Assembly (NCBI RefSeq): GCF_022347545.1
Contig: NZ_JAKREW010000013.1
Coordinates: 62,001-126,000, forward strand
Reading direction: 5' to 3'
DNA from: Terribium retamae
GTDB taxonomy: Bacteria > Pseudomonadota > Alphaproteobacteria > Rhizobiales > Rhizobiaceae
Length of the DNA: 64,000 bases
In this document: one piece after another, positions 44,461 to 53,481 of the stretch
How positions within the stretch are numbered: position 1 is the stretch's first letter
Layout: every line of letters starts with the position of its first letter
The notes under the pieces: generated by a model
Database searches by the model: none
Seen by the model: only the letters and a program-made list of their open reading frames with translations
What the model was told of the DNA's origin: nothing
Position numbers and translations under genes: made by a program

Positions 44461-45357
44461 ATGCCAAGGGCCAAAACTGGAGAACCGCATCCCGTGCGCC
44501 GCCTTTTCAACCGTATCCTGCCGAAATCCTGGCGCTCCGCCGATATCGTTGTTCCCGTCATCCGGCTGCATGGCACCATCATGGCCGGCGGCAGCCAGTT
44601 TAGGCCAAGTCTCTCCCTGGCTGCGACGGCTGGCCTGATCGAGAAGGCTTTTTCCTTTCCCGGCCCGGCCGTTGCGATCTCGATCAACTCACCGGGTGGT
44701 TCGCCCGTCCAATCGCGGCTTATCTACAAGCGCATTCGCGACCTGGCCGCGGAGAAGAACAAAAAGGTCTTCGTTTTTGTCGAAGATGTCGCCGCATCTG
44801 GCGGCTACATGATCGCGGTCGCGGCGGACGAGATCATTGCCGATCCGTCCTCCATCGTCGGCTCGATCGGCGTGATTTCCGGCACATTCGGCTTCACCGA
44901 TCTCATCAAGAAGATCGGCGTGGAGCGCCGGGTGCACACCGCCGGCAAGAACAAGTCCTCCATGGATCCGTTCCAACCGGAGAAGAAAGAGGATGTGGAA
45001 CGCCTTAAGACGCTGATGCTGGAATTGCACGAGAGCTTCATCGATCTCGTCAAGGAGCGTCGCGGCACCAAGTTGAAGGACGACCCCGACCTGTTCACTG
45101 GCCTGTTCTGGTCCGGCAAGAGAGGGTTGGAACTCGGTCTGGTCGATGGCCTCGGCGACATGCGAAGCACCCTCAAGGAACGTTATGGTTCGAAAACGCA
45201 GCTCAAGCTCATCACCCAGCCGCGCGGGCTGTTCGGCCGTTTCGGCCTGTTCGGTTCGTCGAGCCGCCTCTCGGCGCCGGCCTTGGCCGCGGCCGGAGTA
45301 GACGCACTTTTCGATGCGGCGGAAGAACGCGCATTATGGAGCCGTTTCGGTCTTTGA
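44461..45357 (+). CDS. S49 family serine peptidase (SppA/SohB-like)
   Basis: Encodes 298 aa from the ATG at 44461; a TTG at 44419 inside the previous gene is the alternative. The SppA core has ISINSPGGSPVQS, the nucleophile Ser in VEDVAASGGYMIAVAADEI, and GSIGVISGTFGFTDLIKKIGVE with the general-base Lys. It is short, with one protease domain, and lacks an obvious N-terminal membrane helix, unlike E. coli SppA. Signal-peptide or membrane-peptide digestion is the family role. It is likely co-transcribed with the methyltransferase upstream. Confidence 0.9.
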   Translation: MPRAKTGEPHPVRRLFNRILPKSWRSADIVVPVIRLHGTIMAGGSQFRPSLSLAATAGLIEKAFSFPGPAVAISINSPGGSPVQSRLIYKRIRDLAAEKNKKVFVFVEDVAASGGYMIAVAADEIIADPSSIVGSIGVISGTFGFTDLIKKIGVERRVHTAGKNKSSMDPFQPEKKEDVERLKTLMLELHESFIDLVKERRGTKLKDDPDLFTGLFWSGKRGLELGLVDGLGDMRSTLKERYGSKTQLKLITQPRGLFGRFGLFGSSSRLSAPALAAAGVDALFDAAEERALWSRFGL

Positions 45358-45439
45358 AAAGCCACAGGAACGGGCTACGATAATCACTTGCCCGACCCGA
45401 ACGTCCGCCATGACGGACCCTTGAGGAAGGAGTTTTGGT

Positions 45440-45625
45440 ATGCCGCAGATCATCTTCTTCATTCTCGTCGGCATCGTTGCCTATGTTGGCTACCGCTCCT
45501 TCATCAAGGAAGCCGAACGCGTGACCGCCAAGGTGCGGCGTGCCGAACAGCAGCGGTCCAATGGCGCTACGGGGACCCTCGTCAAGGATCCCAAGACCGG
45601 CGAATACCGGCTGGCCAAGGATTGA
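45440..45625 (+). CDS. small single-span membrane protein
   Basis: Encodes 61 aa. One transmembrane helix (IIFFILVGIVAYVGYRSF) is followed by a charged helix EAERVTAKVRRAEQQRSNG and the tail TLVKDPKTGEYRLAKD. The last segment resembles tails of zinc-ribbon-less small proteins in rhizobia, but the function is unknown. AAGGAG lies 6 nt before the ATG. The ispE gene starts at a TTG overlapping its stop, so the two are coupled. Confidence 0.75.
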   Translation: MPQIIFFILVGIVAYVGYRSFIKEAERVTAKVRRAEQQRSNGATGTLVKDPKTGEYRLAKD

Positions 45626-46548
45626 GCACCGCAGTACTCGACCGTGTATCCGCAGATTATGCCGCGGGCGCTCGCTTGGCGCCCGCGAAGGTTAATCTTG
45701 CGCTTCATGTCACCGGCCGGCGAGCCGATGGCTATCACACAATAGAAAGCCTCGCCGTATTCACCCGCTTCGGGGACCGTATCGAAGCACGAAAAGCCGA
45801 CGAGGACCGTTTCAGCATCTCGGGCCGTTTCGCCGGGCTGGTGCCGACCGACGAAACCAACCTGATACTCAGGGCACGCGATGCCTTGCGCAGCCATGTA
45901 GGCCCGCAGAATGCACCTGCGGTGGCCATTTCACTCGAAAAGAACCTACCGGTGGCATCCGGCATCGGCGGCGGATCGAGCGATGCAGCAGCGGCGTTGC
46001 GCGAACTGGTCTCGACCTGGGAGCTTGACATCGACGAGGCGCAGTTGGCGCGGATCGGTTTCTCACTCGGCGCCGATTTGCCAATGTGCCTCAAGGCCCA
46101 GCCCCTGCTGGCCTACGGCGCCGGCGAGGCAATTTCGCCCGTGGCACAATTTCCTGCACTCGGGCTGGTCATGGTCAATCCGGGCGTGGCGGTCACCACC
46201 GCCGATGTCTTCAGATCGCTTGCCCTCCGCGACAACGAAGCCTTGCCTCCGTTGCCGAAGATCATCGACTTCCACAGCCTGCGTGGTTGGCTCGAGGCGA
46301 CGCGCAATGACCTCGAGCCTGCCGCCGAGACGATCGCGCCCTTGATCGGAAAGGCCAAAGCGTCATTACTCGAGGCAGATGCCGCCTTCGCGCGCATGTC
46401 GGGTTCGGGCGCCACCTGTTTCGGCCTCTTCGAAACAGGCAATGTCGCCAAGCGGGCAGCGGCCAGCATCCGGGCACGGCACCCGGATTGGTTCGTCGCC
46501 GCAACACGCTCCATGCCATCGGAGGCTCTGGAATATCCGCATGCCTGA
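45622..46548 (+). CDS. ispE: 4-diphosphocytidyl-2-C-methyl-D-erythritol kinase
   Basis: Encodes 308 aa. It phosphorylates CDP-methylerythritol in the MEP pathway begun by dxs (3806). GHMP-kinase motifs are APAKVNLALHVTGRRADGYH at the N-terminus, PVASGIGGGSSDAAAALREL as the ATP loop, and MSGSGATCFGLFE near the end. No in-frame ATG lies near the conserved N-terminus; the TTG at 45622, overlapping the upstream stop as TTGA, is the best start. AAGGA lies directly before it. The moaB gene overlaps the 3' end by 8 bp. Confidence 0.94.
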   Translation: MSTAVLDRVSADYAAGARLAPAKVNLALHVTGRRADGYHTIESLAVFTRFGDRIEARKADEDRFSISGRFAGLVPTDETNLILRARDALRSHVGPQNAPAVAISLEKNLPVASGIGGGSSDAAAALRELVSTWELDIDEAQLARIGFSLGADLPMCLKAQPLLAYGAGEAISPVAQFPALGLVMVNPGVAVTTADVFRSLALRDNEALPPLPKIIDFHSLRGWLEATRNDLEPAAETIAPLIGKAKASLLEADAAFARMSGSGATCFGLFETGNVAKRAAASIRARHPDWFVAATRSMPSEALEYPHA

Positions 46549-47083
46549 TACGGCCCGGCCCTTCATACCTGTCCGCATCGCGGTGCTGACCGTCTCCGAC
46601 ACACGCAGCCTCGCCGACGACAAGTCCGGCCAGACACTGGCGGATCGTATCGAGGCGGCGGGGCACATCCTGGCGGCTCGCGACATCGTCACCGACGACC
46701 GTGACAAGATCCGCGACAAGGTGCTGTTCTGGTCGAAGGACGAAGGCATCGACGTCATCATCACCACCGGTGGCACCGGTTTCACCGGGCGCGACGTGAC
46801 ACCGGAAGCGTTGGAACCGATCTTCGAGAAGCGGATGGACGGCTTTTCAGAGGTTTTTCACCGCATCTCCTACGACAAGATCGGTACTTCAACCATCCAA
46901 AGCCGGGCAACAGGCGGCGTGGTCAATGCAACCTTCGTCTTCGTGCTGCCGGGATCGCCAGGCGCATGCAAGGATGCCTGGGACGGCATCCTGAAGGCTC
47001 AGTTCGACTATCGGCACATGCCCTGCAATTTCGTGGAAATCATGCCGAGGCTGGACGAGCATCTGCGCCGCAGCGGCAAATAA
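46541..47083 (+). CDS. moaB: molybdenum cofactor biosynthesis protein B
   Basis: Encodes 180 aa of the MoaB/MogA fold. VLTVSDTRSLADDKSGQTLADRI at the N-terminus and IITTGGTGFTGRDVTPEALEP form the molybdopterin-binding site. It would adenylylate molybdopterin or assist metal insertion. The gene starts within the last codons of ispE (8-bp overlap), so it depends on ispE translation. No other moa/mog gene is in the window. Confidence 0.93.
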   Translation: MPDTARPFIPVRIAVLTVSDTRSLADDKSGQTLADRIEAAGHILAARDIVTDDRDKIRDKVLFWSKDEGIDVIITTGGTGFTGRDVTPEALEPIFEKRMDGFSEVFHRISYDKIGTSTIQSRATGGVVNATFVFVLPGSPGACKDAWDGILKAQFDYRHMPCNFVEIMPRLDEHLRRSGK

Positions 47084-47204
47084 ACGGCCTCGCGCCGGGC
47101 CTTCGCCTTCGTTTTATAGCCATTTGTGACGTCTGGCCTTCGGATCGACATTCCGAAACAGAATACAGATGCTATCCTGCACATCCGTTGGACAGGAGGC
47201 GGCG

Positions 47205-47633
47205 ATGACCGTGCACGAAGGTGGCTGCCATTGCGGCAACGTCCGGCTGAGCTATGAAACGAATATCCCGCCGGCTGAAACCGAGCTTCGCGCTTGTCAG
47301 TGTTCCTTCTGCCGCAAGCACAATTCACTTGCGGCGGCCGATCCGAGCGGAAGGCTGAGCATTCGCGTCAAAAACGAAGACCTGCTTTCGCGCTATGGAT
47401 TCGGGCTGAGGACAGCCGAATATCTGGTCTGCCGGGATTGTGGAGTTTACGTCGCAGCCGTCACCTCCAATACCGAAGAGAAACGAGCAATCATCGTCGT
47501 CAACGCGCTCGATGAGCGCGCGCAATTCACGCGGGAACCCCTGCTCACAGTCTACGATGCGGAAACCCGCGATGAGCGTATCGCCCGCCGCCATGCCCGC
47601 TGGATGCCCGTCAAATGGTCCATCGAGCACTGA
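47205..47633 (+). CDS. GFA / CENP-V domain zinc protein
   Basis: Encodes 142 aa. The zinc pattern is GGCHCGNVRL, CQCSFCRKHNSL and CRDCGVYV, which is the glutathione-dependent formaldehyde-activating enzyme (GFA) fold. AGGAGG before the ATG at 47205 decides the start. Members of the family may bind S-hydroxymethylglutathione, but many have unknown roles. The gene stops 13 bp before an inverted RIME-like copy. Confidence 0.9.
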   Translation: MTVHEGGCHCGNVRLSYETNIPPAETELRACQCSFCRKHNSLAAADPSGRLSIRVKNEDLLSRYGFGLRTAEYLVCRDCGVYVAAVTSNTEEKRAIIVVNALDERAQFTREPLLTVYDAETRDERIARRHARWMPVKWSIEH

Positions 47634-47645
47634 CATCTCGAGCCA

Positions 47646-47746
47646 GGGCATTTGTAGCCAAGTGGAACCACTTGGCGTTACAAAAATTCAAATAAAACAA
47701 AACTTAGTGCATCTCCGCGTTTCCGTAAAAAACGGAAACGCTCTAG
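47646..47746 (-). repeat. RIME-like intergenic repeat, copy C (inverted, diverged)
   Basis: About 101 bp on the opposite orientation to copies A and B. It keeps the GAGCGTTTCCG / CGGAAACGC hairpin and the CCAAGTG / CACTTGG stem with GTAACG, but the middle is more A/T-rich and the outer arm is altered. The stop codon of the NlpC/P60 gene (47743-47745) lies inside its terminal CTCTAG. Confidence 0.85.
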
Positions 47747-48603
47747 GGCCGGCGAAAAGCAGTTGGACCGCCGTAGAGATAGCCGATGCGGGCAATGGCT
47801 TCTTTAAGGCCTTCCCGTGCGACCGTCATGGTATGACCATTGGCATGAATCATCGTTTCAGCATCGGTCATGATCGCGACATGGCCCTTCCAGAACACCA
47901 GGTCCCCGCGCTGTAGACCGGAATGGTCTGTATCGACATCGAGAAGTTCACCCAGCGAAGAGACCTGCATGTCGGTATCGCGCAACACATTGCGGCCGGC
48001 CATGCGCATTGAAAGTTGCACGAGACCGGAACAATCGATGCCGAAACCGGAAGCACCGCCCCACAGATAGGGTGTGCCGAGGAAGGTTTCAGCGACCGAG
48101 ACATAGTCCGCCGCGTGCTCGCCGACCGGCAGCAGATGGCCGGCGATGATCGTCTCGCCGGAAGGCAGCACGGCATAGTGTGTACCGCGTGTTTCGGCGA
48201 CGCCTGTCACGGTCACGGTCGAACCCATCGACAATTGCCCGCTACGCGGCAGGCGCAAGTCGGGCCCAGGATAGAGAAAAGTACGGGCGGCCGAAACGAT
48301 ATGGGTGGGAGTTGCTTGGCGTGCGCCCAGTTCCGCGACCGAAACATAGCCGACATAGCCATCGCGCTCACCCTGCACCCACGCCCAGCCATCGGCTTCG
48401 TCAAACACCACAACATCATCGCCAAACAAAAATTGCGTATCGATGCCGGAATCGGCGCGCGGCGCGCGGCGCAGATCGACCACTGAAGTCGCAATGCGGG
48501 CTGGCCGGCCGGCAACGAAGCGCTCGGCCGCCACCTCGCCTTTCAGGCGGATATCTGCGAGATCGGCGCGGAAAGCATGCAGGCGGGCGTCATGGGCGGT
48601 CAA
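47743..48603 (-). CDS. C40 (NlpC/P60) peptidase with SH3-like domains
   Basis: Encodes 286 aa. Two SH3-like segments (about 40-95 and 100-155) precede an NlpC/P60 domain with catalytic Cys in SGFGIDCSGLVQLSM and His in KGHVAIMTDAET. Such enzymes cut peptide stems of cell wall. No signal peptide was recognised, so export is unclear. The start is a TTG at 48603 (reading MTAHDARLHAFR), where no ATG in frame fits. The TAG stop is contributed by the RIME-like repeat. The MarR-like gene lies 24 bp upstream. Confidence 0.88.
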   Translation of the reverse strand: MTAHDARLHAFRADLADIRLKGEVAAERFVAGRPARIATSVVDLRRAPRADSGIDTQFLFGDDVVVFDEADGWAWVQGERDGYVGYVSVAELGARQATPTHIVSAARTFLYPGPDLRLPRSGQLSMGSTVTVTGVAETRGTHYAVLPSGETIIAGHLLPVGEHAADYVSVAETFLGTPYLWGGASGFGIDCSGLVQLSMRMAGRNVLRDTDMQVSSLGELLDVDTDHSGLQRGDLVFWKGHVAIMTDAETMIHANGHTMTVAREGLKEAIARIGYLYGGPTAFRRP

Positions 48604-48627
48604 GGCATCAACTCGGCTGTTTGGAGA

Positions 48628-48978
48628 TCAGATCGGCAAAGCAAGAGCCTTGGCGATGATATCATCACCAAGCCGCTCGACATAGAGTGCGCCGTCGACC
48701 GTGCGCTTGACCAGCACGTTGCGCTTGTCAAATTCGTCGCGGTGGCGCGAGACCAGCTTGAGTGCCCCCATCGTGTCCAAGGCGCGTGTGATGACGGGCT
48801 TGGTGACGTCCAGCCGAGTCGCTAGCCCGCGAACCGTGTGTGGCGGTGGATCAAGATAGACCGTGAGCAGGATCGCAAGCTGTCGTGCTGTAAGATCCGG
48901 TGCATCGCCCCGCACCTGCGACAGCATGACGTGCTGCCACAGTCGCAAGGCTTGGCTGGGACGCAGAGCGATCGACAT
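48628..48978 (-). CDS. MarR-like winged-helix protein
   Basis: Encodes 116 aa, shorter than most MarR proteins (about 145). The winged helix is clear: LTARQLAILLTVYLDPPPHTVRGLATRLDVTKPVITRALDTM, then SRHRDEFDKRNVLVKRTVDG as wing. The last helix is truncated relative to the family. It is located between the M17 aminopeptidase and NlpC/P60 genes on the same strand. Its target is unknown; the peptidase cluster is the obvious guess. Confidence 0.85.
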   Translation of the reverse strand: MSIALRPSQALRLWQHVMLSQVRGDAPDLTARQLAILLTVYLDPPPHTVRGLATRLDVTKPVITRALDTMGALKLVSRHRDEFDKRNVLVKRTVDGALYVERLGDDIIAKALALPI

Positions 48979-49025
48979 CCGCCCAGCATGACGGAAAATC
49001 GTTTCGCATCCGTTTCAGTTGCGTG

Positions 49026-50384
49026 TCAGCCGAAGCGGCCGGAAATGACCCGTTCCAGCGCGCGAATAGCTTGAGCCTCACCCCCGGCAGGACCATAGGG
49101 GCGCTCGGCCGGATTCCAGGCGAAGATGTCGAAATGCGCCCAGCTCGCGCTCTTCTGGACGAAGCGCTTGAGAAAAAGCGCTGCGGTGATCGAACCGGCG
49201 AAACTGTCTGCCGTGACGTTGTTCATATCGGCGATCTTGGATGACAGCTTGGCATCATAGGGTTTCCAAAGCGGCATGCGCCACAGCGGATCCTCCACGG
49301 CCGCCGCTGCGGTCGCAAGCTCGGCAGCGAGAGCATCGTCATCCGTGTAGAAGGGCGGCAGGTCCGGCCCCAGCGCGACGCGCGCGGCACCTGTCAGCGT
49401 CGCCATGTCGATCAACAGTTGCGGCTGCTCGTCATCGGCCAACGCCAGCGCATCGGCCAGCACCAGCCGGCCCTCGGCATCGGTGTTGCCGATCTCGACC
49501 GTGATACCTTTGCGACTGGTGAGCACGTCACCCGGGCGAAATGCATTGGCCGAAATGGAATTTTCGACTGCCGGGATCAGCACGCGTAGCCTGACCTTCA
49601 AGCCGGCTGCCATGATCATGGAGGCCAAGCCCAACACATTGGCTGCGCCGCCCATATCCTTCTTCATCAGAAGCATCGAAGCCGACGGCTTGATGTCGAG
49701 CCCGCCGGTATCGAAGCACACGCCCTTGCCGACCAGTGTCACCTTCGGTGCGTGCTTCGGCCCCCAGGTCAGATCGACAAGGCGCGGCGCCTCGGCCGAG
49801 GCTCGACCGACGGCATGGATCATCGGGAAATTGTTGTTGATGAGATCGTCACCCTTGGTGACGGAGACATTCGCTTTATATTGCTTCGCGAGCACCCGAA
49901 CAGCTTTTTCCAGTGCTTCGGGGCCCATGTCGCTGGTCGGTGTGTTGACGAGATCGCGAACCAGGAAGACGCCTTCGGCGAGACGCTTTACGCGACCCGC
50001 ATCAACACCGGACGGCAGCGCGAAACGCAATGCCTTGCCGGGCTTCTTGCCGTAGCGGGTAAAGACATAGCCGCCGAGCACCAGGGCCAAAGCGGAAAGT
50101 TCCGGGTCGGCAGGCGCTTCCGCGAAGTGCCAGTCTCCAGTTGGCAGCGCCCTGGCAAGCGAGCCGGCCTGAAGCGCACCGTCGCCTGCCCCGAACAACG
50201 CACCGCCGATCTGGCCACCCTCACCCGGCAGCACCAATGTGCGACCAGCTTCCCCTGAAAACCCGTTGGCTTTAGCCCAGGCAAGCGCCTCGGGCGCGAG
50301 GCCCGCGGCGCCCAATCCGTCCTTGCTGACAAGATGGACCGGCAGTGCCTTGCGAGGTTTCTTTTCAACGAGTTCGACAGGCAT
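49026..50384 (-). CDS. leucyl aminopeptidase family protein (M17)
   Basis: Encodes 452 aa. The C-terminal M17 domain (about 150-450) has LVGKGVCFDTGGLDIKPS, MKKDMGGAANVLGLA and the signature NTDAEGRLVLADAL, which carry the two metal sites and the bicarbonate Arg. The N-terminal 140 residues are divergent. It releases N-terminal residues from peptides in the cytoplasm. It is transcribed leftward with the MarR-like and NlpC/P60 genes, and is divergent from tadD across a 122-bp gap. Confidence 0.93.
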   Translation of the reverse strand: MPVELVEKKPRKALPVHLVSKDGLGAAGLAPEALAWAKANGFSGEAGRTLVLPGEGGQIGGALFGAGDGALQAGSLARALPTGDWHFAEAPADPELSALALVLGGYVFTRYGKKPGKALRFALPSGVDAGRVKRLAEGVFLVRDLVNTPTSDMGPEALEKAVRVLAKQYKANVSVTKGDDLINNNFPMIHAVGRASAEAPRLVDLTWGPKHAPKVTLVGKGVCFDTGGLDIKPSASMLLMKKDMGGAANVLGLASMIMAAGLKVRLRVLIPAVENSISANAFRPGDVLTSRKGITVEIGNTDAEGRLVLADALALADDEQPQLLIDMATLTGAARVALGPDLPPFYTDDDALAAELATAAAAVEDPLWRMPLWKPYDAKLSSKIADMNNVTADSFAGSITAALFLKRFVQKSASWAHFDIFAWNPAERPYGPAGGEAQAIRALERVISGRFG

Positions 50385-50420
50385 CTTCCAAGCTCCGACA
50401 GCGCCTGCGACTCGGCGCTC

Positions 50421-50442
50421 TTAACCATCCGTTAGGGTTAAC
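50421..50442. promoter_or_regulatory. CtrA-like motif between the M17 gene and tadD
   Basis: TTAACCAT at 50421 is followed after N7 by TTAG and then TTAAC at 50438-50442. The CtrA recognition sequence known from Caulobacter and relatives is TTAA-N7-TTAA, with TTAACCAT as a frequent half-site. CtrA control is inferred. Confidence 0.45.
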
Positions 50443-50506
50443 AGAATATTTCTCGGCTAGGGAAGACGGCCGTCGAACGGCCCCCGGAAGAATGGAGCCC
50501 GCCCCC

Positions 50507-51343
50507 ATGCCCATCACCCGCCCCGCCCGCATGACAGGCAAGCGGCTTTTGACGGCTGCCTTTCTGGCTATGCTCGCCGCGGGGACGGCCGGGTGCGGCA
50601 CCACGGACCGCATGTCGACCGGTTCGGTCGGTCGTGGCAATGGCAAGCCGGTGGAAATGATGTCATCCGGCGAATTGCGCGAAGCCACGAACCGGCTCGG
50701 TCAATCCTATGCGCGCAATCCCGGTGATAAGAACATCGCGTTGAAATACGCCATCACGCTGCAGATGAACGGCGACGCCGACCAATCCCTGGCGGTGATG
50801 CGCAAGCTGGCGATTGCCTATCCGAAGGATCGCGATGTGCTCGCTGCCTACGGCAAGGCACTCGCAGCAAACGGACAGCTCGAACCGGCGCTTGATGCCG
50901 TACGCCGCGCGCAGACACCCGAATATCCGGACTGGAAGCTGGTATCAGCGGAAGGAGCCATTCTAGACCAACTCGGACAACGCGACGAAGCCCGTCAGCT
51001 CTATCGCAAGGCACAGGATCTGAAGCCCAACGAGCCGACGATCCTTTCCAATCTCGGCATGTCCTATCTGCTGGAAGGCGATCTGCGTACGGCGGAAACC
51101 TATCTGCGTTCGGCCGCGTCGCAACCCAACGCCGACAGTCGGGTGCGGCAGAACCTTGCGCTGGCGGTCGGCCTGCAGGGCCGCTTCGATGAAGCGGAAA
51201 AAATCGCTTCGCAGGAGCTGTCGCCCGAGCAAGCGCAGGCCAACGTCACCTATCTGCGCCAGATGCTCTCGCAGCAGAATGCGTGGAACCAGTTGAAAGC
51301 CCAAGACAAGGGCAAGAAGCAGCCCGAGGCAGCCGTCAACTAA
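50507..51343 (+). CDS. tadD: TadD-type TPR lipoprotein of the Tad pilus
   Basis: Encodes 278 aa. The start at 50507 has GGAG 9 nt upstream; an ATG at 50492 is the alternative. The N-terminus ends in LAAGTAGCG, a weak lipobox. Four or five TPRs follow (GQLEPALDAVRRAQTP, GQRDEARQLYRKAQDLKPNE, GDLRTAETYLRSAASQPN). TadD is an outer-membrane pilotin-like factor in Flp pilus assembly. It is convergent with tadC (69-bp gap), so it is transcribed apart from the main pilus operon. Confidence 0.87.
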   Translation: MPITRPARMTGKRLLTAAFLAMLAAGTAGCGTTDRMSTGSVGRGNGKPVEMMSSGELREATNRLGQSYARNPGDKNIALKYAITLQMNGDADQSLAVMRKLAIAYPKDRDVLAAYGKALAANGQLEPALDAVRRAQTPEYPDWKLVSAEGAILDQLGQRDEARQLYRKAQDLKPNEPTILSNLGMSYLLEGDLRTAETYLRSAASQPNADSRVRQNLALAVGLQGRFDEAEKIASQELSPEQAQANVTYLRQMLSQQNAWNQLKAQDKGKKQPEAAVN

Positions 51344-51412
51344 CCGTCCCCTCACGAGCAGACGCCACGCGGGACATGCTCACGTGGCTTCATGCATCAA
51401 TTGCGGTTTGAT

Positions 51413-52432
51413 TTACTGCTGATCGGTCGACTGCGGCTTGTCGCCGAACATGCCGCGCTGACTGACGGTGATGCCTGCAGGGCCAAGGATGATGGCAAAC
51501 AGGACCGGCAGGAAAAACAGGATCATCGGCACGGTCAGCTTTGGCGGCAGGGCAGCAGCTCTCTTTTCAGCCTCGTTCATGCGCATGTCGCGGCTTTCAG
51601 CCGCCAGCACGCGCAGCGCATGGGCAACGGGCGTGCCGTAACGCTCGGCCTGGATGAGCGCTTGTGTCACCGACTTCACCGACTCCAACCCAGTGCGACC
51701 AGCAAGGTTCTCATAGGCTTGCCGGCGCTCCTGCAGATACGACAACTCGGCATTGGTGAGTACAAACTCTTCCGCCAGTTCCACCGACTGCGGACCGATC
51801 TCGTCAGCAACCTTGCGCATGGCAGCTTCCACCGACATGCCTGATTCCACACAGATCAGCATCAGGTCCAGAGCATCAGGCCAGGCCTTCTGAATGGATT
51901 GCTTTCGCTTCGTGGCGCGATTGGAAACGTAAAGAACCGGAATATAAAAGCCGACATAGCCGCCTACGATACAGACAAACAGCTTTACGAAGAGCGGCTG
52001 CTCCCCAAGACTGCCGAGCACGAAAACGTAGAATACGGCTACGACCAGGCCCGCGAATGGCAGAACAAGGCGAAAGAACAGGAACTTCGTCAGCGGATTC
52101 TGCCCGCGAAAACCTGCCATCTTCAGTTTCTGCAGCGTGTTCTCGTCAGCCAATGCACGCTTGAGATCCAGGCGCTCGACGATGTTGCGCATGCCTACCG
52201 ATTGTTCTTCGCGCAAACCTTTGCGGCGGCGGTCGGCTTCGGCCGCGAGCCGTGCACGCTGCTTGGCGCGCAGTTCATCGCGCTCGAGCGCAACCGACTT
52301 CATTCGCGACTTGAGGGGATCGCGGGCGAAAGCCGGCAACAAGGTGAAGACCGTGGCGAACACGGCAATCGCCACAAGAATGGCGATCAAGAAAGCCGGA
52401 TCGGTTAGCGTTGTGATCGTTTGTCCGGACAT
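51413..52432 (-). CDS. tadC: Tad pilus inner-membrane platform protein TadC
   Basis: Encodes 339 aa of the T2SS-F family, with about four membrane segments (FLIAILVAIAVFATVFTLL, FRLVLPFAGLVVAVFYVFV, LFVKLFVCIVGGYVGFYIPV and the C-terminal MILFFLPVLFAIIL). The cytoplasmic domain includes WPDALDLMLICVESGMSVEAAM. TadB and TadC form the platform for fibre growth. It lies 4 bp after tadB. Confidence 0.93.
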   Translation of the reverse strand: MSGQTITTLTDPAFLIAILVAIAVFATVFTLLPAFARDPLKSRMKSVALERDELRAKQRARLAAEADRRRKGLREEQSVGMRNIVERLDLKRALADENTLQKLKMAGFRGQNPLTKFLFFRLVLPFAGLVVAVFYVFVLGSLGEQPLFVKLFVCIVGGYVGFYIPVLYVSNRATKRKQSIQKAWPDALDLMLICVESGMSVEAAMRKVADEIGPQSVELAEEFVLTNAELSYLQERRQAYENLAGRTGLESVKSVTQALIQAERYGTPVAHALRVLAAESRDMRMNEAEKRAAALPPKLTVPMILFFLPVLFAIILGPAGITVSQRGMFGDKPQSTDQQ

Positions 52433-52436
52433 GGTC

Positions 52437-53450
52437 TCAAACTTCGATGTTCATCATGCGACGCATCACGAAAATGCCGAGCGACATCCAGATGGCGGAC
52501 ACGCCCAGGATCAAATGGCCGGTGCTGGTGACAAAGAGCGGCATGAGATAATTCGGGCTGGTGAGATAGACGAGAAAAGCGACGATGAAAGGTAGCGCCC
52601 CAATGATCGCTGCCGAAGCCTTAGCTTCCATCGACAGCGCTTGGACCTTGGCTTTCATCTTCTTGCGGTCGCGCAGCACGCGCGACAGATTGCCGAGCGC
52701 TTCCGACAGATTGCCTCCGGCCTGCGCCTGGATCTGAATGACGATGCCGAAAAAGCCCGCTTCCGGGCATGGCATGGTCTCTGGCATGCGCAAGGCCGCG
52801 TCCGGGATAGACAGCCCCATCTGCTGCGCATCCACGATGCGACGAAACTCGCTTTTTACCGGCTCGGCTGACTCGCTGGCGATCAGACGGATGCCGTCGT
52901 TGAGCGGCAAGCCGGACTTCACGGCGCGCACGATGACATCGAGTGCGTTGGGAAATTCGTTGAGGAAGGCTTTGACGCGACGTTTGCGGCAGAACGATAT
53001 GAACCAGCGTGGCAGGCCTAGACCACCGACCAGGGCTGCTGCAGGTACCGCGAAGAGCGGCGCACCTACGATGAAGACCACGAGGGCGAGCGCTATGCCA
53101 CAAGCTGCGGAATAAATGTAGAAGCGCTCCACAGCCATGTTCAGTCCCGCCTGGCGGATCTGGATCCGCAATGGTGGATTCTTGATGGTCCGGGTACTGG
53201 TTTTCTGCTTTTCGTCGAGGTCCTTCAGCGTGTCCTGCAGCGATTTTCGGCGCTTGGCGGCTTCGTTGATCTTTTCGCGCGCAGCTTTCACGACGGCACG
53301 ATCGCTTTCCGCGGCCTTGATGCTCTCCAGGCGCTTACCGACCTGCTTTTCGGCGCTCATGCGGTTGAACAGAAGCGCATAGGTGATCGCGCCGGCGCAG
53401 GTGCCCGCGAGAATAACGAAGAGAAGAACTGTGGTGTCGATACCGAACAT
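52437..53450 (-). CDS. tadB: Tad pilus inner-membrane platform protein TadB
   Basis: Encodes 337 aa of the T2SS-F family. The ATG at 53450 is preferred over a TTG two codons earlier. Membrane segments occur at the N-terminus (VLLFVILAGTCAGAITYALL), in the middle (FYIYSAACGIALALVVFIVGAPLF) and at the C-terminus. The F-domain signature is FPNALDVIVRAVKSGLPLNDG. It lies 31 bp after cpaF in the operon, with tadC next. Confidence 0.93.
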   Translation of the reverse strand: MFGIDTTVLLFVILAGTCAGAITYALLFNRMSAEKQVGKRLESIKAAESDRAVVKAAREKINEAAKRRKSLQDTLKDLDEKQKTSTRTIKNPPLRIQIRQAGLNMAVERFYIYSAACGIALALVVFIVGAPLFAVPAAALVGGLGLPRWFISFCRKRRVKAFLNEFPNALDVIVRAVKSGLPLNDGIRLIASESAEPVKSEFRRIVDAQQMGLSIPDAALRMPETMPCPEAGFFGIVIQIQAQAGGNLSEALGNLSRVLRDRKKMKAKVQALSMEAKASAAIIGALPFIVAFLVYLTSPNYLMPLFVTSTGHLILGVSAIWMSLGIFVMRRMMNIEV

Positions 53451-53481
53451 CGGCAAGGCTCCTCACGCCTTTCGGGCTGGT

